NCBI GenBank assembly: GCA_009995705.1
Contig: JAADBR010000071.1
Span: forward strand, 1 to 26,542
Source: Microcystis aeruginosa W13-11
Lineage (GTDB): Bacteria > Cyanobacteriota > Cyanobacteriia > Cyanobacteriales > Microcystaceae
Direction of reading: 5' to 3'
DNA: 26,542 bases
Part shown: positions 9,601-16,697 of the stretch, in pieces
Numbering within the stretch: the first letter of the stretch is position 1
Layout of the letters: each line of letters starts with the position of its first letter
The notes under the pieces: model-generated
Database searches by the model: none
What the model saw: only the letters and a program-made list of their open reading frames with translations
What the model was told of the DNA's origin: nothing
Made by a program: the position numbers and the translations under genes

Positions 9601-9915
9601 GATAATTAAATTACCCAAAGCCTGTAAATAACGTTTTATTTGGGGAGTATTTTCAACCTTTTTCAGAGAAGTTCCGATATCTTTTGCTTCCAGATGGCCA
9701 ATTTCTACCATACCCTGATTAATCACAAAATCCGGAGCGCCACAAGCAATCCTTTTCGGTTCATTGAGAGCTTGTAGGTTATTATTGAGGGATTCAACTA
9801 ATTTTTTTAAAGCAGGACGATAACTGTGTTCTGTGGCGTTACCCTGTTGATAAATTCCTGTGATTTCCTCTAAATATTTTGGCAGTGAGTTACTCATTAT
9901 CGTTGCGACATACAA
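6682..9915 (-). CDS. Single-chain restriction-modification enzyme (type IIG / type ISP-like)
   Basis: 1077 residues. The N-terminal part has the PD-(D/E)XK nuclease pattern: E29, D62 in GAPDF, and E76-A-K78 in GHLEAKD. A helical linker follows, then an N6-adenine methyltransferase with AdoMet motif I LDPAVGTGTF (D380) and catalytic NPPY (499-502). The C-terminal third matches the target-recognition part of LlaBIII-type ISP enzymes. There is no helicase domain, so it is a self-contained cleave-and-methylate enzyme rather than a full type ISP translocase. The start ATG follows AGGAG with nine bases between; the ATG at 9897 (residue 7) is an alternative. No separate R, M or S gene is adjacent. 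It probably defends against foreign DNA; the recognition sequence cannot be read from the protein. Confidence 0.9.
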   Translation of the reverse strand: MYVATIMSNSLPKYLEEITGIYQQGNATEHSYRPALKKLVESLNNNLQALNEPKRIACGAPDFVINQGMVEIGHLEAKDIGTSLKKVENTPQIKRYLQALGNLIITDHLEFRWYVSGELRLSASVATLNQKKQIKPDSQGISQVEQMFYQFFLSKVIQITTPRELAKKMAALAQLIRDAIAQALKDQDCGGMLRQQLQSFQRVLISDLKEAQFADMYAQTICYGLFAARCNTDQISSFSRETAGFRLPKTNPFLRGIFHQIAGTELDERITWAVDTLATILQQTDMEGILGSFGKRTRKEDPVVHFYETFLAEYDSKMRESRGVYYTPEPVVSYMVRSVDYILKNKFQIPKGLADAKKITIKNPNNSQETQEVHQVLILDPAVGTGTFLYSVIDYIYESFRQQKGMWSSYVSKHLLPRLFGFELLMAPYTVAHMKLGLQLQELGYDFSADERLGIYLTNTLQEAFQIPPADGFLNRIRDEAESAQGVKQEHPVMVIIGNPPYSGHSVNTGEWIKELLKGKDIISGEKTASYFEVDEQPLGEKNPKWLNDDYVKFIRFSQWRIEKTGYGILAFVTNHGYLDNPTFRGMRQSLLKTFDDIYVLDLHGNSKKKEICPDGSPDQNVFDIQQGVAIGIFIKYQDSQQDLAKVYHADLWGKREMIENQVIIGGKYHWLDENDISSTAWQELQPDSPFYLFKPQNINLRSEYDQFWKITEIMPVNSVGIVTARDSLTIQWSEKEIWDIINDFINLSPEQARIKYNLGKDSQDWKIDLAQKDIKQSNLSKDNLLPISYRPFDQRYTYYTGNSGGFHCRARIDTMRHLKENNLGFHLCRQIVSETWQHILITNQLTDDSYVSNKSRERGYTMPLYCYPETQAEKDMGMSRRPNLAPEFINKLSAKLELEFISDGKGDKKKTFGPEDIFNYIYAVFHSPQYRQRYAEFLKIDFPRVPLTSNQELFWELVKKGDRLVQLHLMKATGKEISSYPVAGSNLVEQVKYDENKQQISINSDQYFAGIPPQIWNFYIGGYQVCQKWLKDRKGRHLSYDDLEHYQQIISILGESIAIMETIDIIINKYGGFPFN

Positions 9916-9979
9916 ACGTTCTCCTATAGATAAAATATAACCTCATTTGGATCCAATGTCCACTGAGATGCCCTCATCC

Positions 9980-10011
9980 TACTTTATCCCTATCCTCAAG
10001 GATACCAAAAT
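9980..10011. repeat. 32-bp direct repeat, right copy
   Basis: Partner of 6476-6507. In one frame, read with the flanking bases, it encodes LLYPYPQGYQNQLK-stop (the stop is at 10019-10021), preceded by a TGA near 9968. This is a 17-codon scrap of a protein end, and it lies just upstream of the restriction-modification gene. Confidence 0.65.
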
Positions 10012-10020
10012 CAGCTAAAA

Positions 10021-10047
10021 TGAGATAATCGATAGGCGATAATCTCA
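10021..10047. promoter_or_regulatory. Candidate operator palindrome before the DUF433/PIN pair
   Basis: Eleven-base arms TGAGATAATCG and CGATAATCTCA pair at ten positions around a five-base centre. It ends 28 bp upstream of the DUF433 gene start. Type II TA operons are usually repressed by their antitoxin at such sites, and this antitoxin has an HTH. No T-run follows, so a terminator is less likely. Confidence 0.5.
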
Positions 10048-10075
10048 TCCCAACAACTTCACCAAAATATTAACG

Positions 10076-10792
10076 ATGGTCAAAGTATCATCTCCCTTAT
10101 CTCTAGAGCATCTCTACAATGTTCCCACCTACAGTATAGCCGATACTGCGCGCTATCTCCATATTCCTTTACCCACTCTGAGAACGTGGGTACGAGGACG
10201 CACCTACCCCACCAAAAAAGGACAAAAAGAGTTTTTACCCCTCATTCAACGGCCTAATCCGAATATTCCGCAACTTTCCTTTACTAACTTAGTGGAAGCG
10301 CACGTTTTAAGAGTTATTCGCACCGTTCATAACATCCCTCTCGATAAAGTTAGACTTACCCTAGACTATATTAGTGAACAATTTAACACCGATCATCCTC
10401 TAGTTCAAAAACAATTTAGTACCGATGGAATTGACCTTTTGATTGAACAATTTGAACATTTAATTAATGCCTCCCGTTCGGGACAATTAGCGATGAAACA
10501 AGTCTTAAATAATCTCTTAACTCGTATTGAATGGGATGAGCGAGATATCGCCACAAGGCTTTTTCCCACTATCAACCTAAAAGGGGAAGACTTCACTGAT
10601 AAAGTCCTCATGATAGACCCGAATATTTCCTTCGGAAAACCCGTGATCACAGTAACAGGAATTCCCACTAAAATTGTCACAGAACTTTATGATGCGGGGG
10701 ACTCTATAGAAGATATTGCCAATGATTATAATTGTCAACCTTGGCAAATTAAAAAAGCGATTTTATTCGAGTCCAATTGGCAAGCGGCATGA
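10076..10792 (+). CDS. HTH + DUF433 antitoxin-like protein
   Basis: 238 residues. A MerR-like helix-turn-helix occupies roughly residues 18-50 (YSIADTARYLHIPLPTLRTW). A long helical middle follows, and a DUF433 domain forms the end (about 180-235; IDPNISFGKPVITVTGIPTK then DAGDSIEDIANDYNC). DUF433 proteins are antitoxins partnered with PIN-like toxins, and the next gene overlaps this one by four bases (ATGA) and encodes such a protein. The HTH suggests that this protein represses its own operon, probably at the palindrome 28 bp upstream. The start ATG has no strong ribosome-binding site. Confidence 0.8.
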   Translation: MVKVSSPLSLEHLYNVPTYSIADTARYLHIPLPTLRTWVRGRTYPTKKGQKEFLPLIQRPNPNIPQLSFTNLVEAHVLRVIRTVHNIPLDKVRLTLDYISEQFNTDHPLVQKQFSTDGIDLLIEQFEHLINASRSGQLAMKQVLNNLLTRIEWDERDIATRLFPTINLKGEDFTDKVLMIDPNISFGKPVITVTGIPTKIVTELYDAGDSIEDIANDYNCQPWQIKKAILFESNWQAA

Positions 10793-11211
10793 CCTATAAA
10801 TACACCTCTTTTATCGACCGCGCTTTAGGAAAGTCTATCGGTGAAGCTTTGCAAAAAATAGGGGTTAATATTGAATTTCATCATGCCCATTTTGCCCCAG
10901 ATGCACCAGATACGCAGTGGCTACCTATTGTTAGTCAAAGAGGATGGATAGTATTAACTAAAGATGTAAACATTGGTAGAAATATTTTAGAAGTTCAACA
11001 GATAGCCCGTTATCAGGCTCAAGTATTTGTTCTAGTTTCTGGTAACTTACCTCGTCAAAAAATGGTTAATATTTTTGTGGAAACAATAGATAAAATCGAG
11101 AGAATAACTCAAGGCAATCAAGCTCCTTTTATCGCCAAAATATACCAAGATTTTCAAGTAAAATTGTGGAAAAATAACAATGAATTAACCAGAATGATAG
11201 AAACTATTTAA
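10789..11211 (+). CDS. PIN-like toxin (DUF5615/VapC45-like)
   Basis: 140 residues from the ATG that overlaps the previous stop (ATGA); a TTG twelve bases earlier is a less likely start. An early Asp lies in FIDRALG, a middle segment reads DTQWLPIVSQRGWIVLTKDVN with Asp residues, and LVSGNLPR follows. This order is that of the small PIN-like domains partnered with DUF433. It should act as a ribonuclease held inactive by the upstream DUF433 protein (family knowledge; the target is unknown). A perfect 14-bp inverted repeat starts in its last codons. Confidence 0.75.
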   Translation: MTYKYTSFIDRALGKSIGEALQKIGVNIEFHHAHFAPDAPDTQWLPIVSQRGWIVLTKDVNIGRNILEVQQIARYQAQVFVLVSGNLPRQKMVNIFVETIDKIERITQGNQAPFIAKIYQDFQVKLWKNNNELTRMIETI

Positions 11212-11234
11212 AACTTATTAAAATAGTTTCTATC
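11196..11234 (+). terminator. Hairpin at the end of the DUF433/PIN operon
   Basis: Perfect 14-base arms GATAGAAACTATTT and AAATAGTTTCTATC with an 11-base AT-rich loop. The left arm contains the last sense codons and the first base of the stop codon. There is no clean T-run after it, so it may stabilise the 3' end rather than terminate on its own. Confidence 0.55.
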
Positions 11235-11467
11235 CAGTAACAAATTACAACTAAATTTGTTGACAATATTCTCACCATTACCTTTGATGCAATTGTCGAA
11301 ATTGTCTGAGCAGTGAACCGGTTTAATCAACTTCTTAATCCCCCCACTTGCTGTTAGATTTATTTCCGTTCACTTGACCCAGGGGAAGGGTGGGGGAATT
11401 CTGACGAGATTTGAGTTAGACTAGAAAGGTTGACTATTGACAAACATCGATCGCACAGGAGTAAATT

Positions 11468-11704
11468 ATGTCTAGAGTCTGTACTATGACGGGGAAAAAG
11501 GCCAATAACGCCTATGCGGTGTCCCACTCCCACCGTCGCACCAAAAAATTACAAGAAGCTAACCTACAATGGAAAAGAGTTTGGTGGTCGGAAGGCAACC
11601 GTTGGGTAAAACTACGCATCTCCACCAAAGCTATCAAAACCATTGAAAAGAAAGGATTAGCCGTCTTTGCTAGAGAAGTAGGCTTAAACTTAAATTTGTA
11701 CTAA
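11468..11704 (+). CDS. rpmB: 50S ribosomal protein L28
   Basis: 78 residues, full length for bacterial L28. It begins [20 protein letters not shown] and has [28 protein letters not shown] and an AREVGLNLN end, all typical. It is a structural component of the large ribosomal subunit. A good site, CAGGAG, precedes the ATG by eight bases. The 256-bp gap upstream (11212-11467) holds the operon-end hairpin, an imperfect C-rich/G-rich inverted repeat near 11340-11400 and probably the promoter; nothing else is seen there. Confidence 0.96.
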   Translation: MSRVCTMTGKKANNAYAVSHSHRRTKKLQEANLQWKRVWWSEGNRWVKLRISTKAIKTIEKKGLAVFAREVGLNLNLY

Positions 11705-11848
11705 GCGAGTAGTTCAGAAGTGGAGACGAATCGGCCGTATGGTTGACTCCTGTGCTTTTGATTATTAAGTATTGCAACAGGGAGTGATGTGGGGTGAAAA
11801 CTACCTTTAAGATTAAAAACTTAAAACGACCTGTTCAGGAGAATTTCA

Positions 11849-12115
11849 ATGTATTCAACCCTACTAATGGCCGCCACCGCCGTACAAGGTTCCAGCGAAT
11901 GGAGTCCCAAAGTGGCGATTGTCATGATTATCTGCAATATTCTCGCTATTGCTTTCGGTAAAGCGACTATTCAACAACAAAATGTCGGTCCTGCTTTACC
12001 TTCCCCCGCTTTATTCGGTGGTATGGGATTAGGCGCTTTACTGGGTACTACCAGTTTTGGTCACGTCCTCGGCGCCGGTGTTATCCTCGGTCTCTCCCGT
12101 CTGGGGGTTATCTAA
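11849..12115 (+). CDS. psaK: Photosystem I reaction centre subunit PsaK
   Basis: 88 residues with two hydrophobic helices (about 20-38 and 55-85) separated by a charged loop with KATIQQQNVGPALPSPALFG, the PsaK signature. It is a peripheral membrane subunit of thylakoid photosystem I that binds chlorophyll at the antenna edge. AGGAGAATTTCA precedes the ATG. The 144-bp gap from rpmB contains its likely promoter. A strong terminator follows 18 bp after the stop, so it appears monocistronic. Confidence 0.95.
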   Translation: MYSTLLMAATAVQGSSEWSPKVAIVMIICNILAIAFGKATIQQQNVGPALPSPALFGGMGLGALLGTTSFGHVLGAGVILGLSRLGVI

Positions 12116-12133
12116 ATCTGTTTTGATTTTCTC

Positions 12134-12165
12134 AATCGGTGGCCAAAAGTCACCGATTTCTTTTG
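12134..12165 (+). terminator. psaK: Rho-independent terminator of psaK
   Basis: Perfect eight-base arms AATCGGTG and CACCGATT around a nine-base loop, followed by TCTTTT. Confidence 0.8.
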
Positions 12166-12182
12166 TGACAAATTATGGACTA

Positions 12183-12306
12183 TATAAGTAGGTAGGTGTT
12201 AAAAATTGTCTGATCCCCCCGCCTATCGGCACCCCCCTTATCAAGGGGGGTAGGGGGGATCAGAGGCAAAATCTATCTTCGATTTAATTAGAACCACTTA
12301 CTTATA
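12183..12306. mobile_element. MITE-like hairpin element (about 124 bp)
   Basis: The ends are inverted TATAAGTA / TACTTATA, with weaker matching continuing inward (GGTGTTAAAAATT against GTGGTTCTAATTAA read inverted). The centre holds a nested hairpin: outer 12-base perfect arms TCTGATCCCCCC (12209-12220) and GGGGGGATCAGA (12253-12264), inside which CCCCCCTT and AAGGGGGG pair around a three-base loop. It has no coding capacity. The right end lies 6 bp before the next start codon. It is probably a non-autonomous element with a TA target. Confidence 0.55.
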
Positions 12307-12312
12307 ATAAAT

Positions 12313-13449
12313 ATGACCTTACCTCAAAAAAACTCTTTTTGGTACGATGAGCGATTTCAGAAGATTTTTATACAGGTAATTATCCTGATAATTGTCTGCC
12401 TAATTTTCTGGTTTTTTGGTCGCAATTTAGTGATTAATTTCCAACGCTTACGCTTAAGTTTTGGCTTTGGCTTTCTCTTTGATCCCGACCGACCAGCCTC
12501 TTTTGCGATTGGTGACTCTCCTATTGCCTACAGTCCCACCGATACCTATTTTCGCGCTCTTTTGGTGGGATTAGTTAATTCCCTTCGCATTATGATTACT
12601 GGCATATTTTTGGCGATTAGTCTGGGAATAGTCATCGGGTTAGGTCGCTTGTCCGATAATTGGTTAATTCGTCAGTTGGCAACAATTTATGTGGAAACTA
12701 TTCGCAATACTCCTCTATTATTACAATTATTTTTCTGGTATTTTGCTGTATTTCTGAAACTGCCGAAGATTGAGGACTCTCTAGAGTTCTTTGGCAGTGT
12801 ATTTTTAAATAACTCAGGAGTCTATTTGCCTTTTCCTGCTAATAGTTTCAGGACATGGTTAGCCTTAGCTATAATAATTTTAGGAATAATTCTCTCAGTA
12901 TTTTTATACCTAAAAAATAAACTTAGTTTATGCCTAACTAGCCTACTAATCCTAGTTATAATTCCTCTAATCTGGGGTTTAGAATGGCAAAGTCCCCAAG
13001 TTAATCCTCTTAATCAAAATATTGACTTCGGTTTACATCTTTCTTCTGAGTTTGCTACTCTCCTAATCGGTTTAACTGTTTATACAGCTGCCTTTATTGC
13101 GGAAACAGTACGGGGGGGGATTCAATCGGTTAATCGGGGACAATGGGAAGCAGCTAAAGCCTTGGGATTAAAACCTTTATTAGTGATGAGATTAGTGATT
13201 TTTCCCCAAGCTTTGCCGGTGATTATTCCTCCTTTAACTAATGAATGTTTAAACCTTGTTAAAAACTCTAGTTTAGCGATCGCTATCGGGTATAATGATA
13301 TTTATGCTATCTCTAGTACCATCGCTAATCAGACAGGAAAAGCAGTGGAAATGTTAATAGTAGTTATGGCAACCTATTTATTCTTTAATCTGGTGATTTC
13401 CCTAGCTATGAATCAATTCAACAAACGGGTAAAAATTCAGGAAAGGTAG
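12313..13449 (+). CDS. Polar amino-acid ABC transporter permease (AapQ/NatG-like)
   Basis: 378 residues and strongly hydrophobic. The first membrane segment is at about residues 17-37. The HisM-type permease domain follows, with TYFRALLVGLVNSLRIMITG (about 76-95), ETIRNTPLLLQLFFWYFAVF, and the EAA loop EAAKALGLKPLLVMRLVIFP (about 278-297), which docks to the ATPase. A long insert (about 150-240) with extra helices is typical of the larger AapQ/NatG type that works with a second permease. The second permease, ATPase and binding protein are not in this window, so the system is split across the genome. No ribosome-binding site is visible, and a hairpin element ends 6 bp upstream. Confidence 0.88.
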   Translation: MTLPQKNSFWYDERFQKIFIQVIILIIVCLIFWFFGRNLVINFQRLRLSFGFGFLFDPDRPASFAIGDSPIAYSPTDTYFRALLVGLVNSLRIMITGIFLAISLGIVIGLGRLSDNWLIRQLATIYVETIRNTPLLLQLFFWYFAVFLKLPKIEDSLEFFGSVFLNNSGVYLPFPANSFRTWLALAIIILGIILSVFLYLKNKLSLCLTSLLILVIIPLIWGLEWQSPQVNPLNQNIDFGLHLSSEFATLLIGLTVYTAAFIAETVRGGIQSVNRGQWEAAKALGLKPLLVMRLVIFPQALPVIIPPLTNECLNLVKNSSLAIAIGYNDIYAISSTIANQTGKAVEMLIVVMATYLFFNLVISLAMNQFNKRVKIQER

Positions 13450-13470
13450 GGTGTGTTAGCGTAACGCACC
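13450..13470. repeat. Small palindrome after the permease gene
   Basis: Arms GGTGTGTTA and TAACGCACC (one mismatch) around GCG, directly after the permease stop. A partial copy occurs at 1222-1236. Such 'GTGCGTTA...TAACGCAC' units are dispersed in cyanobacterial genomes; it may also help end the transcript. Confidence 0.5.
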
Positions 13471-13490
13471 AGAATTGAGTGATAAAGTAA

Positions 13491-13799
13491 CTAATGAGCA
13501 TTAGCAGAATATAAAGCGGTGATAATTGCTGTCACCGTAGGACTAAGACTAGATAAAACTACCACAGAAGCGGTGGCAATGATGATAGTAGTAGCCATTC
13601 TCACCATACCGTCTGTACCTTTTTGATAGGCATCAAATTTATAATCTATGCGATCAATTTTTTGTCCTATTTCATCTCGCCACTTACTGAATGCGTCCTG
13701 TGATTGGTTGAATTTTTCTTGCAAATCACTAACTTCATCACTTAATTGAATCAACGCCGCTCTGATGTCATCATTACTGGGATTTTCGGGAATTTGCAT
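13491..13799 (-). CDS. Small coiled-coil protein with C-terminal membrane segment
   Basis: 102 residues from the ATG at 13799, chosen because AAGG lies five bases upstream; an in-frame TTG at 13814 would add five residues. The first two thirds are charged and helical (IRAALIQLSDEVSDLQEKFN through DEIGQKIDRIDYKFDAY), and the end is one hydrophobic segment (about 68-97). This layout, a cytoplasmic coiled coil anchored by one helix, is common in small cyanobacterial proteins of unknown role. A TATAAT box stands 35 bp upstream. Confidence 0.6.
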   Translation of the reverse strand: MQIPENPSNDDIRAALIQLSDEVSDLQEKFNQSQDAFSKWRDEIGQKIDRIDYKFDAYQKGTDGMVRMATTIIIATASVVVLSSLSPTVTAIITALYSANAH

Positions 13800-13833
13800 G
13801 ACCTTGATTAGCAATCAACTAACAACCGCATAC

Positions 13834-13839
13834 ATTATA
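13834..13839 (-). promoter_or_regulatory. -10 box for the coiled-coil membrane protein gene
   Basis: A perfect TATAAT on the minus strand, 34 bp before the ATG at 13799 and directly after the stop of the DUF4336 gene. The -35 (TGTAAT, inside the end of that gene) is weak. Confidence 0.45.
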
Positions 13840-13857
13840 GCAGTTCTCAGCCATAAA

Positions 13858-15033
13858 TTACAATTTTTTATCAGGCGGAGGAGTCAATCGCCAGCGCACT
13901 AAAAAACTATCAATACTTTCTAAACATTCCAAGTCATCTTTAGGTAAATAAGAATCTTTTGACAAGAAAGAAAAAGCCTGCTGAAACTCTTGACTATCAG
14001 CTTGAATCGGACTAGCAAAGTGACAAGGAATAACCTGTTTAATCGGCCATTGGGAAATTCTCTCAACCCATTGACTAACCTCGTCAGTAGTGCGATTAAG
14101 AATCAAAGTTTGCAAAATTGGGGCTACTATTAACCTCCCCTCGCGACGCAAATTTAAAAAAGTCTTTTGCCAATCATCCCCCCATTGAAAAGGAAATAAA
14201 CCAAAATAGGCTTTTTTACTCTTTTCCTTAGCAGTAAAAGCATCTCTAAAGACCTTAATCCAATTGGGAACAGCTAAAACAGGAGGTTGAAAATAAAGAG
14301 CAAAAAGACAAATTCTTTGCCAACCCCGACGGCGATTTTCTGGGGTATCCTCCACCAGATCCTTAGCCGTATTTTTAGCGTGAAACAGCAGCGGATAGGG
14401 GTCTAATTCTAAAATAGCGGGGGGATCTTCTGGGATAGAAATAATGCCATCAGTCAGCAGCAGAGTTTGAGAGTAGTGATGAAAAAAAGCCACCTCCGAG
14501 AAGTATCCCACATTCAGATCGATTGCGGGTAAAATTTCATAACTAAAATCTTTTCCGAAAGGAGTAGTTGCCGAGTCAGCAGGTAAAATTTCCGTTCGTT
14601 TTGCCGGTAAACCCAACCAACTCAAAGGTAAATTAAGAGGAAAACTCCATTGATTAGGAGCAACATAAACTATAGCCTTAGGAAAATAACGGGCAAAAGG
14701 ACCAGCAAAAACCTTATGTTCAATTCCAGAAATCGTCGGCAAAATAATATATTTAACTTCCCCGTGTTCACTTTCCAACTCACGCATTAAGCGAATACAT
14801 TCCGGAGTCGGGGCCACAGGTGCATAAACAAATAAACCCCCAGATGCTAACTTAATTACCGTCATGCGAATCGGCACGACCACATAAAAAATACCCTGCA
14901 ATTGCTCAAATGTCCAGAGCGTATCTTTCGCCACTTCTTGGCAAATTGTCCGTCTTTTACCGTAGGGATAAAGTGGTACAATTGGCCAAAAAGGCCATGA
15001 TAAATCTTGCGGACTAATTGCGGCTTTTGTCAT
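13858..15033 (-). CDS. DUF4336 domain protein
   Basis: 391 residues. The N-terminus SWPFWPIVPLYPYGKRRTIC and the PVAPTPECIRLMRELESEHG / EVKYIILPTISGIEHKVFAGP region are characteristic of DUF4336, a cyanobacterial and plastid family with a metallo-beta-lactamase-like outline. The usual HxHxDH metal motif is not seen; a GIEHK histidine and a late IPCHFASP remain, so enzymatic activity is doubtful. It is probably soluble. The function is unknown. It is transcribed divergently from the GTPase gene, with 58 bp between their starts. Confidence 0.8.
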   Translation of the reverse strand: MTKAAISPQDLSWPFWPIVPLYPYGKRRTICQEVAKDTLWTFEQLQGIFYVVVPIRMTVIKLASGGLFVYAPVAPTPECIRLMRELESEHGEVKYIILPTISGIEHKVFAGPFARYFPKAIVYVAPNQWSFPLNLPLSWLGLPAKRTEILPADSATTPFGKDFSYEILPAIDLNVGYFSEVAFFHHYSQTLLLTDGIISIPEDPPAILELDPYPLLFHAKNTAKDLVEDTPENRRRGWQRICLFALYFQPPVLAVPNWIKVFRDAFTAKEKSKKAYFGLFPFQWGDDWQKTFLNLRREGRLIVAPILQTLILNRTTDEVSQWVERISQWPIKQVIPCHFASPIQADSQEFQQAFSFLSKDSYLPKDDLECLESIDSFLVRWRLTPPPDKKL

Positions 15034-15091
15034 CGTCTGATTCTATGGCTGAAAATCTCTATTTTAGTTATCATAAACCCTTCTAATCCCC

Positions 15092-16348
15092 ATGACTAAT
15101 AAACTGCCCATTGATTCCTTGGTCAATACTTGGAATAGTCTCACGGGGGAAGTGATGAAAAGACTCCCCATCGACCAGTTGACTAATACTGTTCTCCAGT
15201 GGTTTAGTGTCAGTGACACTCAAGTGGCGGAAATTTTAGAAAAAGTCCGTCAAGAATTACCCACCACCGAAGCGCTGTTAATCGGTAAACCCCAAACGGG
15301 AAAAAGTTCGATTATTCGGGGAATAACGGGAGTTTCGGCGGAAATCGTCGGGCAAGGTTTCCGGCCCCACACCCAGAACACCCAGCGCTACACCTACCCC
15401 GCAGAAGATTTACCCCTGTTGATTTTTACCGATACAGTGGGGTTAGGAGATGCCTATCAACACACAGACACGATAATCGCCGAATTATTAGCAGATTTAG
15501 CCGAAAATACGGGACGCGCCCAGGTTTTGATCGTGACGGTAAAAATTGATGATTTTGCCACCGATAGCCTTATGGAAATTACCAAACAACTGCGGCAAAA
15601 ATATCCTAAAATCCCCTGTTTACTGGCTGTAACCTGCCTTCATCAGCTTTATCCTCCTGATACCGCCGATCATCCCCCTTATCCTCCCGATTTCGAGGAT
15701 ATCAATCGCGCCTATCAAGAAATTAAAGAAACTTTTAAGGATTTATGCGACAATTCTGTGCTAATAGACTTTACCCTAGAGGAAGACGGTTACAACCCCG
15801 TTTTTTACGGCTTAGAGGCATTTAGAGACAATCTAGCCGATTTATTGCCAAAAGCCGAGGCTAACACCATCCACCAACTTTTAGATCGGGAAACCAGCAA
15901 TAAATTAGGCCATCTCTATCGGGACGTGGCCCGACGCTATATGTTAGCCTTTTCCGTCATAGCGGGAACCTTGGCGGCGATTCCCTTACCCTTCGCGACT
16001 ATGCCCGTGTTAACCGCCCTACAAGTGTCAATGGTGGGGGTTTTAGGTAAATTATACGGTCAAGTCTTAACCCCATCCCAAGCCGGTGGAGTCGTCAGTG
16101 CGATCGCTGGTGGCTTTTTAGCCCAGGCCATCGGTCGGGAATTGGTGAAATTTATCCCCGGTTTTGGCAGTGTCATCGCCGCTTCATGGTCTGCTGCCTA
16201 TACATGGGCTTTAGGAGAGGGTGCTTGTGTCTATTTTGGCGATTTAATGGGGGGTAAAAAACCCGATCCTCAGAGGATTCAAAGGGTGATGAAAGAGGCT
16301 TTTTCCGCTGCCCAAGAAAGATTTAAAAATGTCGCTAGGGGCGAGTAA
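15092..16348 (+). CDS. Membrane-associated Era-like GTPase (DUF697-type C-terminus)
   Basis: 418 residues. The G domain has a P-loop GKPQTGKSS (65-73), a switch II DTVGLGD (114-120) and a weak G4 at AVTCLHQL, where the usual NKxD is not preserved. After about residue 285 a hydrophobic region follows with two or three likely membrane helices (YMLAFSVIAGTLAAIPLPFA and AGGVVSAIAGGFLAQ onward, to SVIAASWSAAYTWALG), as in YcjF/DUF697 GTPases. It probably acts at the inner membrane; the partner is unknown. A broken GTPase-like gene lies just beyond, on the other strand. Confidence 0.8.
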   Translation: MTNKLPIDSLVNTWNSLTGEVMKRLPIDQLTNTVLQWFSVSDTQVAEILEKVRQELPTTEALLIGKPQTGKSSIIRGITGVSAEIVGQGFRPHTQNTQRYTYPAEDLPLLIFTDTVGLGDAYQHTDTIIAELLADLAENTGRAQVLIVTVKIDDFATDSLMEITKQLRQKYPKIPCLLAVTCLHQLYPPDTADHPPYPPDFEDINRAYQEIKETFKDLCDNSVLIDFTLEEDGYNPVFYGLEAFRDNLADLLPKAEANTIHQLLDRETSNKLGHLYRDVARRYMLAFSVIAGTLAAIPLPFATMPVLTALQVSMVGVLGKLYGQVLTPSQAGGVVSAIAGGFLAQAIGRELVKFIPGFGSVIAASWSAAYTWALGEGACVYFGDLMGGKKPDPQRIQRVMKEAFSAAQERFKNVARGE

Positions 16349-16356
16349 AATTGGAC

Positions 16357-16584
16357 TTAGAACAATCTAAATAATTTTCGGTTTATTAGATTTGTGTAGT
16401 TTTGTAGCGCCCATTCTGCGTCTGATAAACGCAAAGCTAATTCAAGACGAGCTGCAAAATCGATGAGAATATGTTCCTGTAATTGAGAGGCAACACATAT
16501 AACTTTTTCAAGTCTTGTAGATATTATCCTAGCATTTCTTTTTAAGATTCCTAATTTTTGTCTGCCAAAGTACATATAAATCAT
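16357..16584 (-). CDS. Small hypothetical protein, possibly part of a decayed gene
   Basis: The 75-residue frame from ATG at 16584 has a basic, helical character (FGRQKLGILKRNARIISTRL and later DFAARLELALRLSDAEWALQ). The same frame is open further upstream to about 16675 and there encodes a hydrophobic segment (RSLIIIPIVFCTFMIYMYFG), which suggests that the natural protein started earlier and had a membrane helix. No good start codon exists there. It lies downstream of the broken GTPase gene and may be its former operon partner. No family is recognised. Confidence 0.35.
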   Translation of the reverse strand: MIYMYFGRQKLGILKRNARIISTRLEKVICVASQLQEHILIDFAARLELALRLSDAEWALQNYTNLINRKLFRLF

Positions 16585-16697
16585 GAATGTGCAAAAAACG
16601 ATAGGTATTATAATTAATGACCTTGTTGCTGTTGTGTTATCTATCTCTTCACAGATGTTGAGGAGTTTCTCCGCGTATTAATTTAACAAAGAGATAA

